A program made the position numbers and the translations under genes. The notes beneath the pieces are model-generated. The model saw nothing but the letters and a program-made list of their open reading frames with translations, was not told the origin of the DNA and searched no databases. A stretch of DNA of 64,000 bases. It comes from Paenibacillus aceris. Its GTDB lineage: Bacteria > Bacillota > Bacilli > Paenibacillales > NBRC-103111. Where the stretch lies: contig NZ_JAGGKV010000006.1 in the NCBI RefSeq assembly GCF_017874035.1, positions 327,301 to 391,300 of the forward strand. The letters are read 5' to 3'. Of this stretch, positions 1-8,800 are shown in pieces (positions within the stretch are counted from its first letter, which is position 1; each line of letters begins with the position of its first letter).

Positions 1-407
1 TGCATGATCATAATAACAATTTGTATCGATAAGGTATACGCATTCCCGCCGAAAACGGTTTGATTGAGCGGCAGCGCATAATTGGCGCTATTGTAGAAAA
101 TAACGCTGTTGCGCATCGCAATGCGCATGCCTCGTTCTAATTTTCTGATTCGGATATAAATTTCTATGACGGCGAATAGAAGACTGAAGAATAGAACGAA
201 AAACAAGAGCACCTGCAGCAGGACATTTAAGTTCATTTCAGACTCATACAGCTTTACAAAAACTAATGCAGGAGAAAACACATAGAAATTAAGCTTGGAT
301 AATGTCTTAATGTCAAGATGAAAAGCACGATACATCGTTGCACCGATCGCAATCATGATCGAGATCGGCACAATATTATTGATAAGAATATAAACAAAAT
401 AACTCAT
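1..407 (-). CDS. AEC-family (auxin efflux carrier-type) transporter, truncated by window edge
   Basis: The first 135 codons are in the window; the gene continues past the left edge. It starts at the ATG at 407. The protein is hydrophobic, opening with a membrane helix (YFVYILINNIVPISIMIAIG). Further on come 'FHLDIKTLSKLNFYVFSPAL' and 'NSANYALPLNQTVFG', which match the first helices and the N-(Y/G)-x-LPLN element of the AEC (mem_trans) family of secondary carriers for organic acids or efflux substrates. It lies 9 bp after the stop of the DUF1904 gene, and its ribosome-binding site (GTGAGGA) overlaps that stop, so the two are translationally linked. Substrate cannot be told from this fragment. 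Confidence 0.75.
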   Translation of the reverse strand, partial: MSYFVYILINNIVPISIMIAIGATMYRAFHLDIKTLSKLNFYVFSPALVFVKLYESEMNLNVLLQVLLFFVLFFSLLFAVIEIYIRIRKLERGMRIAMRNSVIFYNSANYALPLNQTVFGGNAYTLSIQIVIMIM

Positions 408-416
408 TTCTGATCC

Positions 417-746
417 TCACTTAAATGAAGTTCCGTTGCTGTAGTAAGCATCTTTGCTGTAGGTCGTAAAAGCAACTTCAACCTCCGGTAACCCAAGCCC
501 GAGTACATGGGCCGTAATCGAGAGCGCGACTCCATCCCTGACCTCATCTCCTCTTTCAAACCAGGCGACCTCAACAAACGGATAGGCGGGAACGACTTTC
601 CCACCGAATATAGCGGCATGCTGCACACATTCCAGTGTAAAATTATCGATGTCACAGCCGCATACGGCAGCAAGCTGCTCAACTAAGCTCTCACTGATTT
701 CACAAACCTGCTCCACAGTTACTCCTCTAAACGTTAATCTAGGCAT
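417..746 (-). CDS. DUF1904 family protein
   Basis: 109 residues, full length for the family. It begins 'MPRLTFRGV' and carries the family-like pattern 'QVCEISESLVEQLAAVCGC', followed by 'YPFVEVAWFERG'. The fold is expected to be tautomerase-like (small alpha/beta), but no catalytic function is established for DUF1904 and none is assigned here. It has no signal peptide, so it is cytosolic. It lies 35 bp downstream of an OhrR-like regulator and 9 bp upstream of a transporter on the same strand, so the three probably form one transcript. A frame of similar length in the same stretch is a shadow. Confidence 0.75.
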   Translation of the reverse strand: MPRLTFRGVTVEQVCEISESLVEQLAAVCGCDIDNFTLECVQHAAIFGGKVVPAYPFVEVAWFERGDEVRDGVALSITAHVLGLGLPEVEVAFTTYSKDAYYSNGTSFK

Positions 747-781
747 GCTTTAAGCTCCAATCCATTCCGCCGTAAGGCTTC

Positions 782-1225
782 TTACTTCGTTGATGCATTT
801 ACACTATTAATGATGCGTTTGAGCTGTAAGTTGAATGTGTGAATTTCTTCCGGCGCCAACCCGCTTGATGCCAAAAGCGTTTGCGGTATGCAGAGCGCCT
901 TTTCATAAAGTGCGAGGCCAGTTTCCGTGATGACAATATTCACGACGCGCTCGTCTTCCACTGATCTTTTCCGTTGAACCAACTGCTGGACTTCCATTCG
1001 TTTGAGCATCGGCGTCAACGTTCCCGAATCCAGATCCAGCTTTTCGCTAAGCTCTTTCACGGTGCTTTCCTTCTGGTCCCATAAAACGAGCAGAACCAAA
1101 TATTGCGGATAAGTAATCCCCAATTCTTCAAGAAAAGGACGATACATCCGCGTTATAGCTCTTGAACTTGCATATAAACTAAAGCACAGTTGATTTTCCA
1201 GTTTTAATAATTCACTGCTGTTCAT
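782..1225 (-). CDS. MarR/OhrR-type transcriptional regulator
   Basis: 147 residues from the ATG at 1225, which has AAAGGAAG 9 bp upstream. A longer frame to 1306 adds 27 residues without a ribosome-binding site or family similarity. The N-terminus 'LENQLCFSLYASSRAITRMY' carries the cysteine that in OhrR (B. subtilis Cys15) is the peroxide sensor. 'LTYPQYLVLL'-like text (ITYPQYLVLLVLW) and the winged helix 'LDSGTLTPMLKRME' with wing 'RSVEDERVV' are typical of OhrR. A thiol-based organic-peroxide or electrophile repressor is therefore likely. No ohr peroxidase gene is adjacent. The downstream DUF1904 and AEC genes are its probable co-transcribed partners, so the regulated function may differ from classic OhrR. 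Confidence 0.85.
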   Translation of the reverse strand: MNSSELLKLENQLCFSLYASSRAITRMYRPFLEELGITYPQYLVLLVLWDQKESTVKELSEKLDLDSGTLTPMLKRMEVQQLVQRKRSVEDERVVNIVITETGLALYEKALCIPQTLLASSGLAPEEIHTFNLQLKRIINSVNASTK

Positions 1226-1430
1226 AGCACAGGCTTCCTTTCTACTCAGTCCTATTGCGAACAATCGTTTTGCTTCAAATGTATATAAAAATAAGCTAAC
1301 TGTCAATGTGAATAGTCAGATAAGTTCATAAATGTTGGATCATTCCATCTTGTGCCGCGCCCAATTCGGGTGATATGGTAGTACTACTTGGAATCACTGT
1401 AACCGTTAGTCCGTATGGGGAGGCATGCCT

Positions 1431-3692
1431 GTGAATGTAAATTTTTCGGGAGATAACCGCAAGCTGTATATCAAACTTTTACTCAGTACAATTCTCTGTA
1501 CGGTTCTTACACTGCTTGTATCCTCCACCATTTATTTTGTGAATTACAGAAACATCAATTTGAACCAAGTGTATCAAACGGATTTAGAAAATTTAACCCA
1601 AACGAGCAGAGAAGTCATTTCTATGACCGAAAGTGCGCAATCGCTTACATTTCAATTGTACCGGAATGGCAATATTAGCAAGCTCATGTTTTATGAAAAT
1701 CCGGATATTTATGACACTACCGCTGCCATGAGGGAATTGAATAATTATTTGAATTCCATGCCTTTCATTGCTTCCATTTATGTCTACAACCCGAAAGCCA
1801 GCTATGTCTACATTGCCTCCAGCTCCGGGCAGAACGGGTTAATGACCAAAGATGAACTGGTCGACAAAGATATTTTGAACGTCCTTGATCATTTTCAGGA
1901 GTTCAAGCCTTTCGTTCCCATTCCACGTACCTACTTAAAGAGCGCATCCAGTACGCAAAAGAGCAATGTCTACACTTACCTCTGTTATGATGCGATTGGC
2001 AATGACAATGCATTGAATTCCGCGGTTATCGTCAATATCACGACGGACTGGATTAATAAGGATATCGGCAAGCATCAAGGCAACGAAGCTAGCAGCTCTT
2101 TTATTATTGATGATAAAGGCAGGACGCTGACCGGCGAACTTCCCAATCATGCGGAGGAACTTACCGCGGAATCGACCATTACCAAACAGATCATGAGCAA
2201 TCGCGGCTCCGGTTACTTCATTGATAGGGTTGGCGGCAAAAAGTCCTTAATTTCTTTTACGGCTCCCGACTCCTTGGAATGGCGCTACATACGCATTACG
2301 CCTTATCAGACAATTACGGAGAAAATCAACAAAATTCGGACAACGACGATTTATATCGGCATCTCCATTCTAGTCATCGGATTACTTGTTTCCTGGCACT
2401 TATCCCGCAAATTATATGTCCCTATTGATCGAATTGTTACGAAAATGAAATCGTTGGAATCAGACAAACGAAATTCATTATTTACATTAAAGCAAGATGT
2501 ATTGCGGAAGCTGCTTCAAGGCCTTGAGCCCATTACAGCGAAAATGATGCGGGAAAAGCGCAGCGAGCTGGGCATCTCCTTCGACTTCCAAAGCGATTAC
2601 CGACTGATCCTGCTTCGCATTGATGGTTTTCAGCCATTTTTGCAAAATCATAAAGACGATCTTCACGTGTACAAATATGCGATCATGAATATTTCCTCGG
2701 AAATAGCTTCACAAGCGTTCCAAGTGGAAACTGTCGATGTCGGAAGTGATAGCACTGTGCTGCTTATCAATGCTCGAACCTCACCCCTCGATGGAGATCA
2801 CAGCATGCTTCAACCGCTTTTAAAACAAATTCAAAAAGCTGTCGGCGAGCTGCTCAAAATAAGTATTTCGGTTACTTATAGTCCTCAAAGCTCTCAGCCT
2901 CAAGAACTTGTTTCCCTGTACCGCAGGGTCATCGAAGCTTCAGAGCATCGCGTATTTCTAGGACCCGGCTGTTTAATAGCTTCTTTGGATCACCAATATC
3001 CTGAGACGGATGATTACTTGTTTACGATCGAGAAAGAGAAAAAGCTGATCGATGCTTTAATGGCCGGCAAAGTCGCAGATGCTAAGAAAATGTACAGTGT
3101 TATAATTGAGGAAACAAGACCGTACCCGATTAGCGTTTTTCAAGAAACCTTATCCCGTCTAACAATAACTCTGAACGGCGTCCTGCACACCATTCTCAAA
3201 AACAATTCTCTCGATATCCCGATGAGCATGCAGTTATCCAGAAATGCGCTGGCCAAGTTGGAAACGATTGAGGATATTGAAGCTGTCGTCTTCGAATTGT
3301 TCGATGACATGAAGAAGCGCCTTGATGACAAACGCAGCATGAAGCAGGATGATCTTATCCGTAAAATTAACGATATGATTGAGCTGCATTGCGGGAATCC
3401 GAACTTATGCTTAAATTGGATTGCCGATGAGATGGATATGTCGCCGATCTATCTAAGCCGCGTCTACAAACAGAACACGATGAACGCTGTTGTGGATGTG
3501 ATCAACACGATGCGAATGGACCGTGCGAAGGATTTGCTGAAGAACTCGGATTTGCCGATTGCCGATATCGCTGAACGAACCGGCTATACGAACAGCTCTT
3601 ATTTCTACCGGATGTTCAAGAAAAATTTTGGCCTGACCCCGACCGATTACCGTAAAACCGGACTTGAACCTGGCAACCAAGCTTCCACATAA
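1431..3692 (+). CDS. Membrane-anchored AraC-family regulator of the adjacent sugar importer
   Basis: About 754 residues. An N-terminal transmembrane helix (about residues 15-38) and a second near 305-328 (TTIYIGISILVIGLLVSWHL) bracket an extracellular sensor domain. A cytoplasmic linker follows, and the C-terminus (about 650-745) is a double helix-turn-helix AraC domain: 'WIADEMDMSPIYLSRVYKQ' and 'IADIAERTGYTNSSYFYRMF'. This architecture is common beside LplB/LplC-type transporters in Paenibacillus. An ATG at 1425 sits only 1 base after the GGGGAGG site. The GTG at 1431 has a 7-base spacing and is the better start. It converges on the ABC operon 3741-7220 and probably activates it when the sensor or the binding protein detects the sugar. 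It shares a bidirectional terminator with that operon. Confidence 0.88.
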   Translation: MNVNFSGDNRKLYIKLLLSTILCTVLTLLVSSTIYFVNYRNINLNQVYQTDLENLTQTSREVISMTESAQSLTFQLYRNGNISKLMFYENPDIYDTTAAMRELNNYLNSMPFIASIYVYNPKASYVYIASSSGQNGLMTKDELVDKDILNVLDHFQEFKPFVPIPRTYLKSASSTQKSNVYTYLCYDAIGNDNALNSAVIVNITTDWINKDIGKHQGNEASSSFIIDDKGRTLTGELPNHAEELTAESTITKQIMSNRGSGYFIDRVGGKKSLISFTAPDSLEWRYIRITPYQTITEKINKIRTTTIYIGISILVIGLLVSWHLSRKLYVPIDRIVTKMKSLESDKRNSLFTLKQDVLRKLLQGLEPITAKMMREKRSELGISFDFQSDYRLILLRIDGFQPFLQNHKDDLHVYKYAIMNISSEIASQAFQVETVDVGSDSTVLLINARTSPLDGDHSMLQPLLKQIQKAVGELLKISISVTYSPQSSQPQELVSLYRRVIEASEHRVFLGPGCLIASLDHQYPETDDYLFTIEKEKKLIDALMAGKVADAKKMYSVIIEETRPYPISVFQETLSRLTITLNGVLHTILKNNSLDIPMSMQLSRNALAKLETIEDIEAVVFELFDDMKKRLDDKRSMKQDDLIRKINDMIELHCGNPNLCLNWIADEMDMSPIYLSRVYKQNTMNAVVDVINTMRMDRAKDLLKNSDLPIADIAERTGYTNSSYFYRMFKKNFGLTPTDYRKTGLEPGNQAST

Positions 3693-3696
3693 TATA

Positions 3697-3737
3697 AACG
3701 GCCGCCTTGCAGGTATCACGCTGCAGAGCGGCCGTTC
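3697..3737. terminator. Bidirectional intrinsic terminator
   Basis: Arms AACGGCCGC...CTTGCAG and CTGCAG...GCGGCCGTT form a GC-rich hairpin between the convergent AraC gene and the solute-binding-protein gene. T-rich sequence follows on the plus strand. Confidence 0.8.
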
Positions 3738-3740
3738 TTA

Positions 3741-5309
3741 TTATTTAATTCCTTTTTCGCTTACATACTGAAGCCATTGTTTCTTATATTCGGCTTGCAC
3801 CTTCTCTAGTCCGGCTTGCTTCGCTTTCTCCATAAATGTTTTCATGCCTGCATCCACATCAGCTACAAGCCCCAATTGCAACGGCCACAAATACTGCTTC
3901 TCTACCTGCTCGAGCGCTGCTTTCTCCGCTTGGTAGGAGCTGTAGTCCTCAGCAAAGCCTGTGAAGAGATCCGGTTTTTGAATTTTATCCAAATCTTTGT
4001 AAATCGCTTTTACCCCATCAAAGCTTTTCTCGAACAGCATGAAATCCGGATTGCGCCATGCCCAGCTGTTCATGGACTCGCGAGGGAAGCCATTGGAATT
4101 GTTATCTCCAATCATTTTGTAATAGCCATTTTCAACTTGAAAGTTCTTACCTTCAATCCCATAGGAAGTAAGCCAATTGTATGTTTTATCCGTTACCATT
4201 TTCTCGTAGAATTCCAGTGCTCGTTCAGCGTTTTTACTGCTTTTAGGAATGGCAAAACCATTATGAATCGGATGTACCGGTGTGGCGTACCCCTTGATCG
4301 TCGGGAAGGAATAGTAATCCAGGTTCCAATCAGGGTGCGTTGATTTCATTTTGTTCAGGGAGTCGTTAAAGCGTGCCGGATTGTCTCCGAACTCTGCAGC
4401 TGCTTTACCGCTGACTAACTGATCCCACGTGGAGTCCTTCACGTTCAGAACGTTTTTCGGAATAAAGCCTTTATCCATCCAGCGTTTAGCGATTTTAATG
4501 TCTCCCATGTGCTCTTCAGATCCCCAATAGGAGTAAACCTCACCTGGTTTATTATAGTTAATTCCAATGCCGTAGAGTGGCGAGCCTACGCTGTTATGTA
4601 CGACATCCCGCAGTCCGTTAATAATCAAATTGCCGTCTCCACCGCTGGCGAAGGGCAGCATGTTCGGTTCGTTTTTCTTGATGCCCTCCATGTACGCTTC
4701 GAAGGTTTCAATGGACGTCGGTTTCGGTAAATTGTATTTTACCCGCAAGTCTTCACGCCACACGAAACCATTCGTGACGTACTCCTTGAACGTCGCCGGT
4801 ACGGTATAGATTTTGCCGTCGATTTTCACGGCGTCCCACATATCCTTCGGCACATATTTGTTCAGCGTTGGCGCAGCTTTCGGCAAAATATCGTCAAGCG
4901 GGAGGAAGGCGCCCTTTTTCGCATAGGATTGATATTGTGTCCAGTCGGCAGTGAAAATTAAGTCCACTTGCTGGCCGGAGGAAAGCAGGAGCTTATATTT
5001 CTGATCCCAATCCGTCCACGTTGTATAGTTGAATTTCACGGTTGTATTCAAGTCCTTCAACGCCAGCTTATTGACTTCATCCTGAATAATTTGCAGATCT
5101 TTGGGAGCATTGCCTAGCATGTAAAATTGAAGCTCGACCTTCTCTCTCTTTGGCGCTTCCGCTTTGACTGTCGCTGCCGGCGCAGCTGCACTTGCTGCCG
5201 GTGTTGCCGTTTCTTGCTTAGACTCCGGCGTGCTGCAACCTGTGAGAGCTGTAAGAAAGAGAGCCCCGGATAGGATGGCTGAGAATCGTTGAGTTGCCAA
5301 CATTTTCAT
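3741..5309 (-). CDS. Extracellular sugar-binding lipoprotein of ABC importer
   Basis: 522 residues. A lipoprotein signal peptide ends in the lipobox LTGC (Cys25). An Ala/Pro/Thr-rich linker follows, then a type-1 periplasmic-binding-like body ('QVDLIFTADWTQYQSYAKKG', 'WDAVKIDGKIYTVPATFKEY'). The C-terminal part ('LFEKSFDGVKAIYKDLDKIQ') looks like the DUF3502 segment found in this subfamily. It presumably captures an oligosaccharide outside the membrane and hands it to the two permeases encoded just upstream. The start is the ATG at 5309 with GGGAGG 6 bases before it. It is the third gene of the operon LplB-LplC-binding protein; no ATPase gene is present, so a shared MsmX-type ATPase encoded elsewhere is likely. 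Confidence 0.9.
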   Translation of the reverse strand: MKMLATQRFSAILSGALFLTALTGCSTPESKQETATPAASAAAPAATVKAEAPKREKVELQFYMLGNAPKDLQIIQDEVNKLALKDLNTTVKFNYTTWTDWDQKYKLLLSSGQQVDLIFTADWTQYQSYAKKGAFLPLDDILPKAAPTLNKYVPKDMWDAVKIDGKIYTVPATFKEYVTNGFVWREDLRVKYNLPKPTSIETFEAYMEGIKKNEPNMLPFASGGDGNLIINGLRDVVHNSVGSPLYGIGINYNKPGEVYSYWGSEEHMGDIKIAKRWMDKGFIPKNVLNVKDSTWDQLVSGKAAAEFGDNPARFNDSLNKMKSTHPDWNLDYYSFPTIKGYATPVHPIHNGFAIPKSSKNAERALEFYEKMVTDKTYNWLTSYGIEGKNFQVENGYYKMIGDNNSNGFPRESMNSWAWRNPDFMLFEKSFDGVKAIYKDLDKIQKPDLFTGFAEDYSSYQAEKAALEQVEKQYLWPLQLGLVADVDAGMKTFMEKAKQAGLEKVQAEYKKQWLQYVSEKGIK

Positions 5310-5383
5310 TTGAATCCTCCCTTTAGATGTTTAATGATATGTCAGCCGAGAAGGTTGCCAGCCTGAATGCGTCCTCTTCGGTT

Positions 5384-6277
5384 CTAACCTTTGACAGCAC
5401 CGATTGTCAATCCCTTAACGAAATAACGCTGAACGAATGGGTACAGAAACAGAATCGGCCCTGTCACGATAATGGCCATCGCCATCTTCGTTGACTCCGT
5501 CGGCATTTCGCCGGTCATCACAACACCTGTGCCTGCGCCCATTTGAGATACAAAGCGCATCGTGTTTATCACGTTATACAAGTAATACTGCAGTTCATAC
5601 TTATTAGGATCATTTATAAACAGCGAGGACAGCAGCCAACCGTTCCAGTAATGAAGCGCAAGGAACAAGCCTACGGTAGCGATACCGGGCATCGACAGTT
5701 GAAGCACCACGCTGTAGTAAATTTTGAAATCATTGGCACCGTCGATTTTGGCGGATTCTATGAGCTCTTCAGGAATTGCAGACTTCATGAAACTTCGCAT
5801 CAGAATAATCAAAAACGGACTCATGAGCCCCGGCAGAACAAGCACTGCGTAAGTGTCTGTCAGCTTCAAGTAGCTAGCTAGCAGAATATACCAAGGGACC
5901 AACCCCCCGCCAAACAGCGTTGTGAAATAGATATAGAATGAGAATTGATTGCGATACCGGAAATCCTTCCGTTGAAGAACATAACCCGCCATCGTCATGA
6001 AAAATAAACCAAGAACCGTACCTAAGATCGTGACAGAAATGGTTACACCGTAAGCTTTGAGCACTTGCTCTGGAAATCGAAATACGGTCTTATATCCCTC
6101 CATAGAGAAAACCTTTGGTATGAAGTGATACCCGCTGCGAAGAATGGACTCATTCTGAGTAAAAGAGGCCGAAATAATCATCAAAAAAGGAAACAAGCAC
6201 ACCAGAAAAGAGATAATAATAACGGCATAAGCCATCGTTTGGAACAAAAACATATATTTCTCGTCCTTAACTCTCAA
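5384..6277 (-). CDS. Sugar ABC permease, LplC type
   Basis: About 298 residues with six predicted membrane helices. The EAA loop 'EELIESAKIDGANDFKIYYS' couples to the ATPase. The C-terminal 'FVQRYFVKGLTIGAVKG' is the hallmark end of CUT1 LplC/YtcP permeases. An upstream in-frame ATG at 6319 overlaps the preceding gene by 23 bp and has no ribosome-binding site. A TTG at 6277 has AGGAGAAGAGG upstream with about 10 bp spacing, so I prefer it; the true start is uncertain. It forms the transmembrane pore with the LplB-type subunit encoded immediately upstream. Confidence 0.88.
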   Translation of the reverse strand: MRVKDEKYMFLFQTMAYAVIIISFLVCLFPFLMIISASFTQNESILRSGYHFIPKVFSMEGYKTVFRFPEQVLKAYGVTISVTILGTVLGLFFMTMAGYVLQRKDFRYRNQFSFYIYFTTLFGGGLVPWYILLASYLKLTDTYAVLVLPGLMSPFLIILMRSFMKSAIPEELIESAKIDGANDFKIYYSVVLQLSMPGIATVGLFLALHYWNGWLLSSLFINDPNKYELQYYLYNVINTMRFVSQMGAGTGVVMTGEMPTESTKMAMAIIVTGPILFLYPFVQRYFVKGLTIGAVKG

Positions 6278-6296
6278 GCTACTCGCACCTCTTCTC

Positions 6297-7220
6297 CTAA
6301 AATAATGCGTAATCGTCATTAACTTTGCGAATGATGTAGTTCACGGTCATGATAAGAATAAACCCGAACAACGATTGATACAGCCCTGCCGCAGTCGCCA
6401 TCCCTACATCGAATGTGACCTTCAAGGAACGGTATACATAGGTATCAATGATATCGGTCGCATTAAACAGAATGCCATTATCTCCAATTAACTGGTAAAA
6501 CAGATCGAATTGGCCCTTCATAATACTCCCAAGTGAGAACAGCAGGAGCACGACAAATGTCGGCTTCAGCATCGGAATCGTAATATGCCAGACCCGCTGA
6601 AAAATATTGGCGCCGTCGATTTTGGCAGCTTCATAATATTCCTCGCTAATTCCCGTAATTGCAGCCAGATAGATAACCATGCTGTAGCCGAGATTTTTCC
6701 ACAAATAAAAGATAATGATGAGGAACACCCAAGCCCAAGGCGTGTTGTACACATCGACGGGTTCAGAGCTGAATTCCTTTAACGTTGAGTTGAGAAACCC
6801 GCTCTCATAGTTAAATAAGTTGTAGACAATGACGCTTAGGATAACGAAGGAAATGAAGTAAGGCAGGAACATCACGGACTGGGCAATTTTCTTAAACCAA
6901 GCGCTGCGAATCTCGCTAAGCAGAACCGCACATAGAATGGCGAAAACATTCCCGAACACAATGAAAGCCAAATTGTAGCCGAGCGTGTTCAGCGTTAATT
7001 TGATTAAGATGCCGGATTTCCATAGAAAAGAGAAATTATCCAAGCCTACAAAAGGACTGCCGAACAAGCCGGCATTGAAATCAAAACGCGTGAATGCATA
7101 GTAAATGCCAACCATCGGAATGTACGAATTAATAAAGAAGAAGATCAGTGTCGGCAGCAGCATGAGAAACATAATTTTGTTTGTCACTATTTCATACAGA
7201 AAACCTCTTCGTTTGACCAT
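6297..7220 (-). CDS. Sugar ABC permease, LplB type
   Basis: About 307 residues with six membrane helices. The first is in 'MFLMLLPTLIFFFINSYIPM'. The EAA loop is 'EEYYEAAKIDGANIFQRVWH'. The C-terminus 'VNYIIRKVNDDYALF' is typical of LplB-type CUT1 permeases. The ATG at 7220 follows AAGGAGG. An ATG at 7247 has no ribosome-binding site and would place AAGGAGG inside the coding region, so the shorter start is chosen. This is the first gene of the operon; its promoter must lie in 7221-7466, the intergenic region shared with the divergent isoprenoid-enzyme gene, where I could not define it confidently. Confidence 0.88.
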   Translation of the reverse strand: MVKRRGFLYEIVTNKIMFLMLLPTLIFFFINSYIPMVGIYYAFTRFDFNAGLFGSPFVGLDNFSFLWKSGILIKLTLNTLGYNLAFIVFGNVFAILCAVLLSEIRSAWFKKIAQSVMFLPYFISFVILSVIVYNLFNYESGFLNSTLKEFSSEPVDVYNTPWAWVFLIIIFYLWKNLGYSMVIYLAAITGISEEYYEAAKIDGANIFQRVWHITIPMLKPTFVVLLLFSLGSIMKGQFDLFYQLIGDNGILFNATDIIDTYVYRSLKVTFDVGMATAAGLYQSLFGFILIMTVNYIIRKVNDDYALF

Positions 7221-7466
7221 GTTCAGGTTCGATCCTCCTTGGGGCATTATGTCTTGAGACGATCATAAATCAGCACAAAGAAACTGAATAGTGAAGCCTC
7301 TCTACGTGTGTGAACTTTATCGAGAAACGGCGTATGAACAATCTTGACTTCAGTGAACTGGAGGTTAGAAAATCGTTGATACGACGGGGTTTAAAAAGGA
7401 ATTGTATCCATGCCGCATTCATGCTACGCTTATTTCAAAAATATACCAATAAAGGGGAATATGCCT

Positions 7467-8390
7467 ATGAACTGGCTCTCTGCTCATAAGGAAAATTTGG
7501 ATGACGTATTCGCCGAAGCAGAACGGCTTATTCGCGCATTTCCTGAGCCTCTGAATCATCATGGACTTACTTACTTCGATACATTTGACTTACGGCAGGA
7601 AAAGAGCAAAAAAAATTATATCTGCTATTTGCTTCCCTATTGGGTGCAAGAAATAACGTTTCTTCCGAACGAGCCAGTAAACAGACTGAGTTTAGCGAAC
7701 GTGTTCGTCATGCTCTATTACTTCGTTGTAGACGATGTTATGGATTCAGCGGGTGGAGAGCATAAGGACAAGCTCCCCTTGGCCCATTTATTTCAACTGC
7801 AGTACCAAGCTATCTATAGAGAATTGTTCCCGCCGCAATCGCCTTTTTGGACATATTACGAACGTTATGTGCTGGAATGGTCGGAGGCAGTTGCGGGCGA
7901 AACTCAATCCGATTACTTTCATACGGAAAAAAGGAAGATGGCATGGAAAGCCAGCCCTGTCAAAAACGCCAGCACAGGAGCGCTGCTTCTCGCTGGTCAG
8001 GCAGAGCTGATCCCAGTCGTGACAGAAGCAGTTGAACAAGTGTTGGTTACTTTGCAAATGCTCGATGATTGGGCGGATTGGGAGGAAGATTGGGAAGAGG
8101 GTTCCTATAACAGCTTGCTGGCTTTCTTGCGAAAGAAGGATCCGAGCTTGGAGAGCGGTTCATTGACGCCCGATTGGGTAAAGCAGCAGGTGTATGTCTG
8201 TGACGAGCTCGATCATTATGCAGACATTGCCGCTTTGCATCACAAACAGCTGCTAGAGTTAAAAATAGCGATGAATGAGCTCATCCTATTTCATCTTAGC
8301 CTTGTCGATAGCCTGCGAAAAACGGCGAATGAGATTAAAGAAAAACGGAATAAGCTCCTTTCCGGCGGTTTCTACTATTTTTTTGTCTGA
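7467..8390 (+). CDS. Class-I isoprenoid-synthase-like enzyme, ComQ-like candidate peptide prenyltransferase
   Basis: About 307 residues. Residues 89-93 are DDVMD, a canonical DDxxD first aspartate-rich motif set in a hydrophobic helix (VMLYYFVVDDVMD). Residues 199-211 (DDWADWEEDWEE) look like a second acidic Mg-diphosphate-binding motif. Lys/Arg residues near 155-160 (HTEKRKMAWK) could bind diphosphate. This matches the all-helical trans-prenyltransferase/terpene-synthase fold. Classic chain-length synthases share little else with it, so it is closer to the annotation 'class 1 isoprenoid biosynthesis enzyme' and to ComQ in general plan. AAAGGGG precedes two ATGs (7461 and 7467); 7467 has the better spacing. 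The next gene is a RiPP-type precursor peptide ending in Trp, which suggests peptide prenylation. That function is inferred. Confidence 0.7.
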   Translation: MNWLSAHKENLDDVFAEAERLIRAFPEPLNHHGLTYFDTFDLRQEKSKKNYICYLLPYWVQEITFLPNEPVNRLSLANVFVMLYYFVVDDVMDSAGGEHKDKLPLAHLFQLQYQAIYRELFPPQSPFWTYYERYVLEWSEAVAGETQSDYFHTEKRKMAWKASPVKNASTGALLLAGQAELIPVVTEAVEQVLVTLQMLDDWADWEEDWEEGSYNSLLAFLRKKDPSLESGSLTPDWVKQQVYVCDELDHYADIAALHHKQLLELKIAMNELILFHLSLVDSLRKTANEIKEKRNKLLSGGFYYFFV

Positions 8391-8408
8391 ATCTAGCAAA
8401 TTTTGATA

Positions 8409-8462
8409 GAATATTGTGAATATTCATGCTATACTCGTTTTATTGGGAATATTACCCAATAA
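8409..8462 (+). promoter_or_regulatory. Promoter with two dyads before the precursor-peptide gene
   Basis: An extended -10 element TG-C-TATACT lies at 8427-8435. A perfect dyad GAATATT-GTG-AATATTC (8409-8425) sits just upstream of it, where a -35 would be. A second perfect dyad TTATTGGG-N7-CCCAATAA (8440-8462) begins at the expected transcription start. Both look like operator sites. No regulator is encoded next to them. Confidence 0.55.
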
Positions 8463-8507
8463 CAGTTCACGTACGGAGTCCTATAAATTCAAAGGGGAGT
8501 GACTTTT

Positions 8508-8753
8508 ATGTCATCGAATGAACAATTAAAGGCGAGAATTATTCAAAAAGCGTGGGAAGATGAAGCATTCAAGAACCAGCTTCTTGCAGATCCCAAGGCT
8601 GCACTAAAGCAAACCTTTGGTATTACGCTGCCCGATGACATGAAGGTGAGAGCCGTAGAAGAAACATCAACGGAATTTGTACTTGTTATCCCGACGAATC
8701 CAGCGAAAGTGCTAGTACCTGCAGGTGGGGGAGCTGTTGCTCTTACTTGGTAA
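8508..8753 (+). CDS. NHLP-leader RiPP precursor-like peptide with C-terminal Trp
   Basis: 81 residues from the ATG at 8508 (AAAGGGGAG 8 bases upstream; a GTG at 8499 overlaps that site). Residues 8-45 ('ARIIQKAWEDEAFKNQLLAD' then 'PKAALKQTFGITLPDD') are typical of the nitrile-hydratase alpha-subunit-like leader family (NHLP) of RiPP precursors. 'VRAVEETSTEFVLVIP' is the family's strand region. The peptide then ends KVLVPAGGGAVALTW. A Gly-Gly-Gly before a six-residue tail AVALTW suggests leader cleavage after GG and a very short core whose last residue is Trp. No peptidase/transport gene, LanM, YcaO or radical SAM gene is adjacent. The only enzyme next to it is the isoprenoid-synthase-like protein, hence the hypothesis of a Trp-prenylated peptide. 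A terminator follows directly. Confidence 0.8.
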   Translation: MSSNEQLKARIIQKAWEDEAFKNQLLADPKAALKQTFGITLPDDMKVRAVEETSTEFVLVIPTNPAKVLVPAGGGAVALTW

Positions 8754-8763
8754 AAACAATACC

Positions 8764-8800
8764 AGGTGCTACGTGATTAATACGCAGCACCTCTTTTTAT
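8764..8800 (+). terminator. Intrinsic terminator of precursor-peptide gene
   Basis: AGGTGCT (8764-8770) pairs with AGCACCT (8786-8792), followed by a run of five T. It ends at the stop of the convergent kinase gene. Confidence 0.85.
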
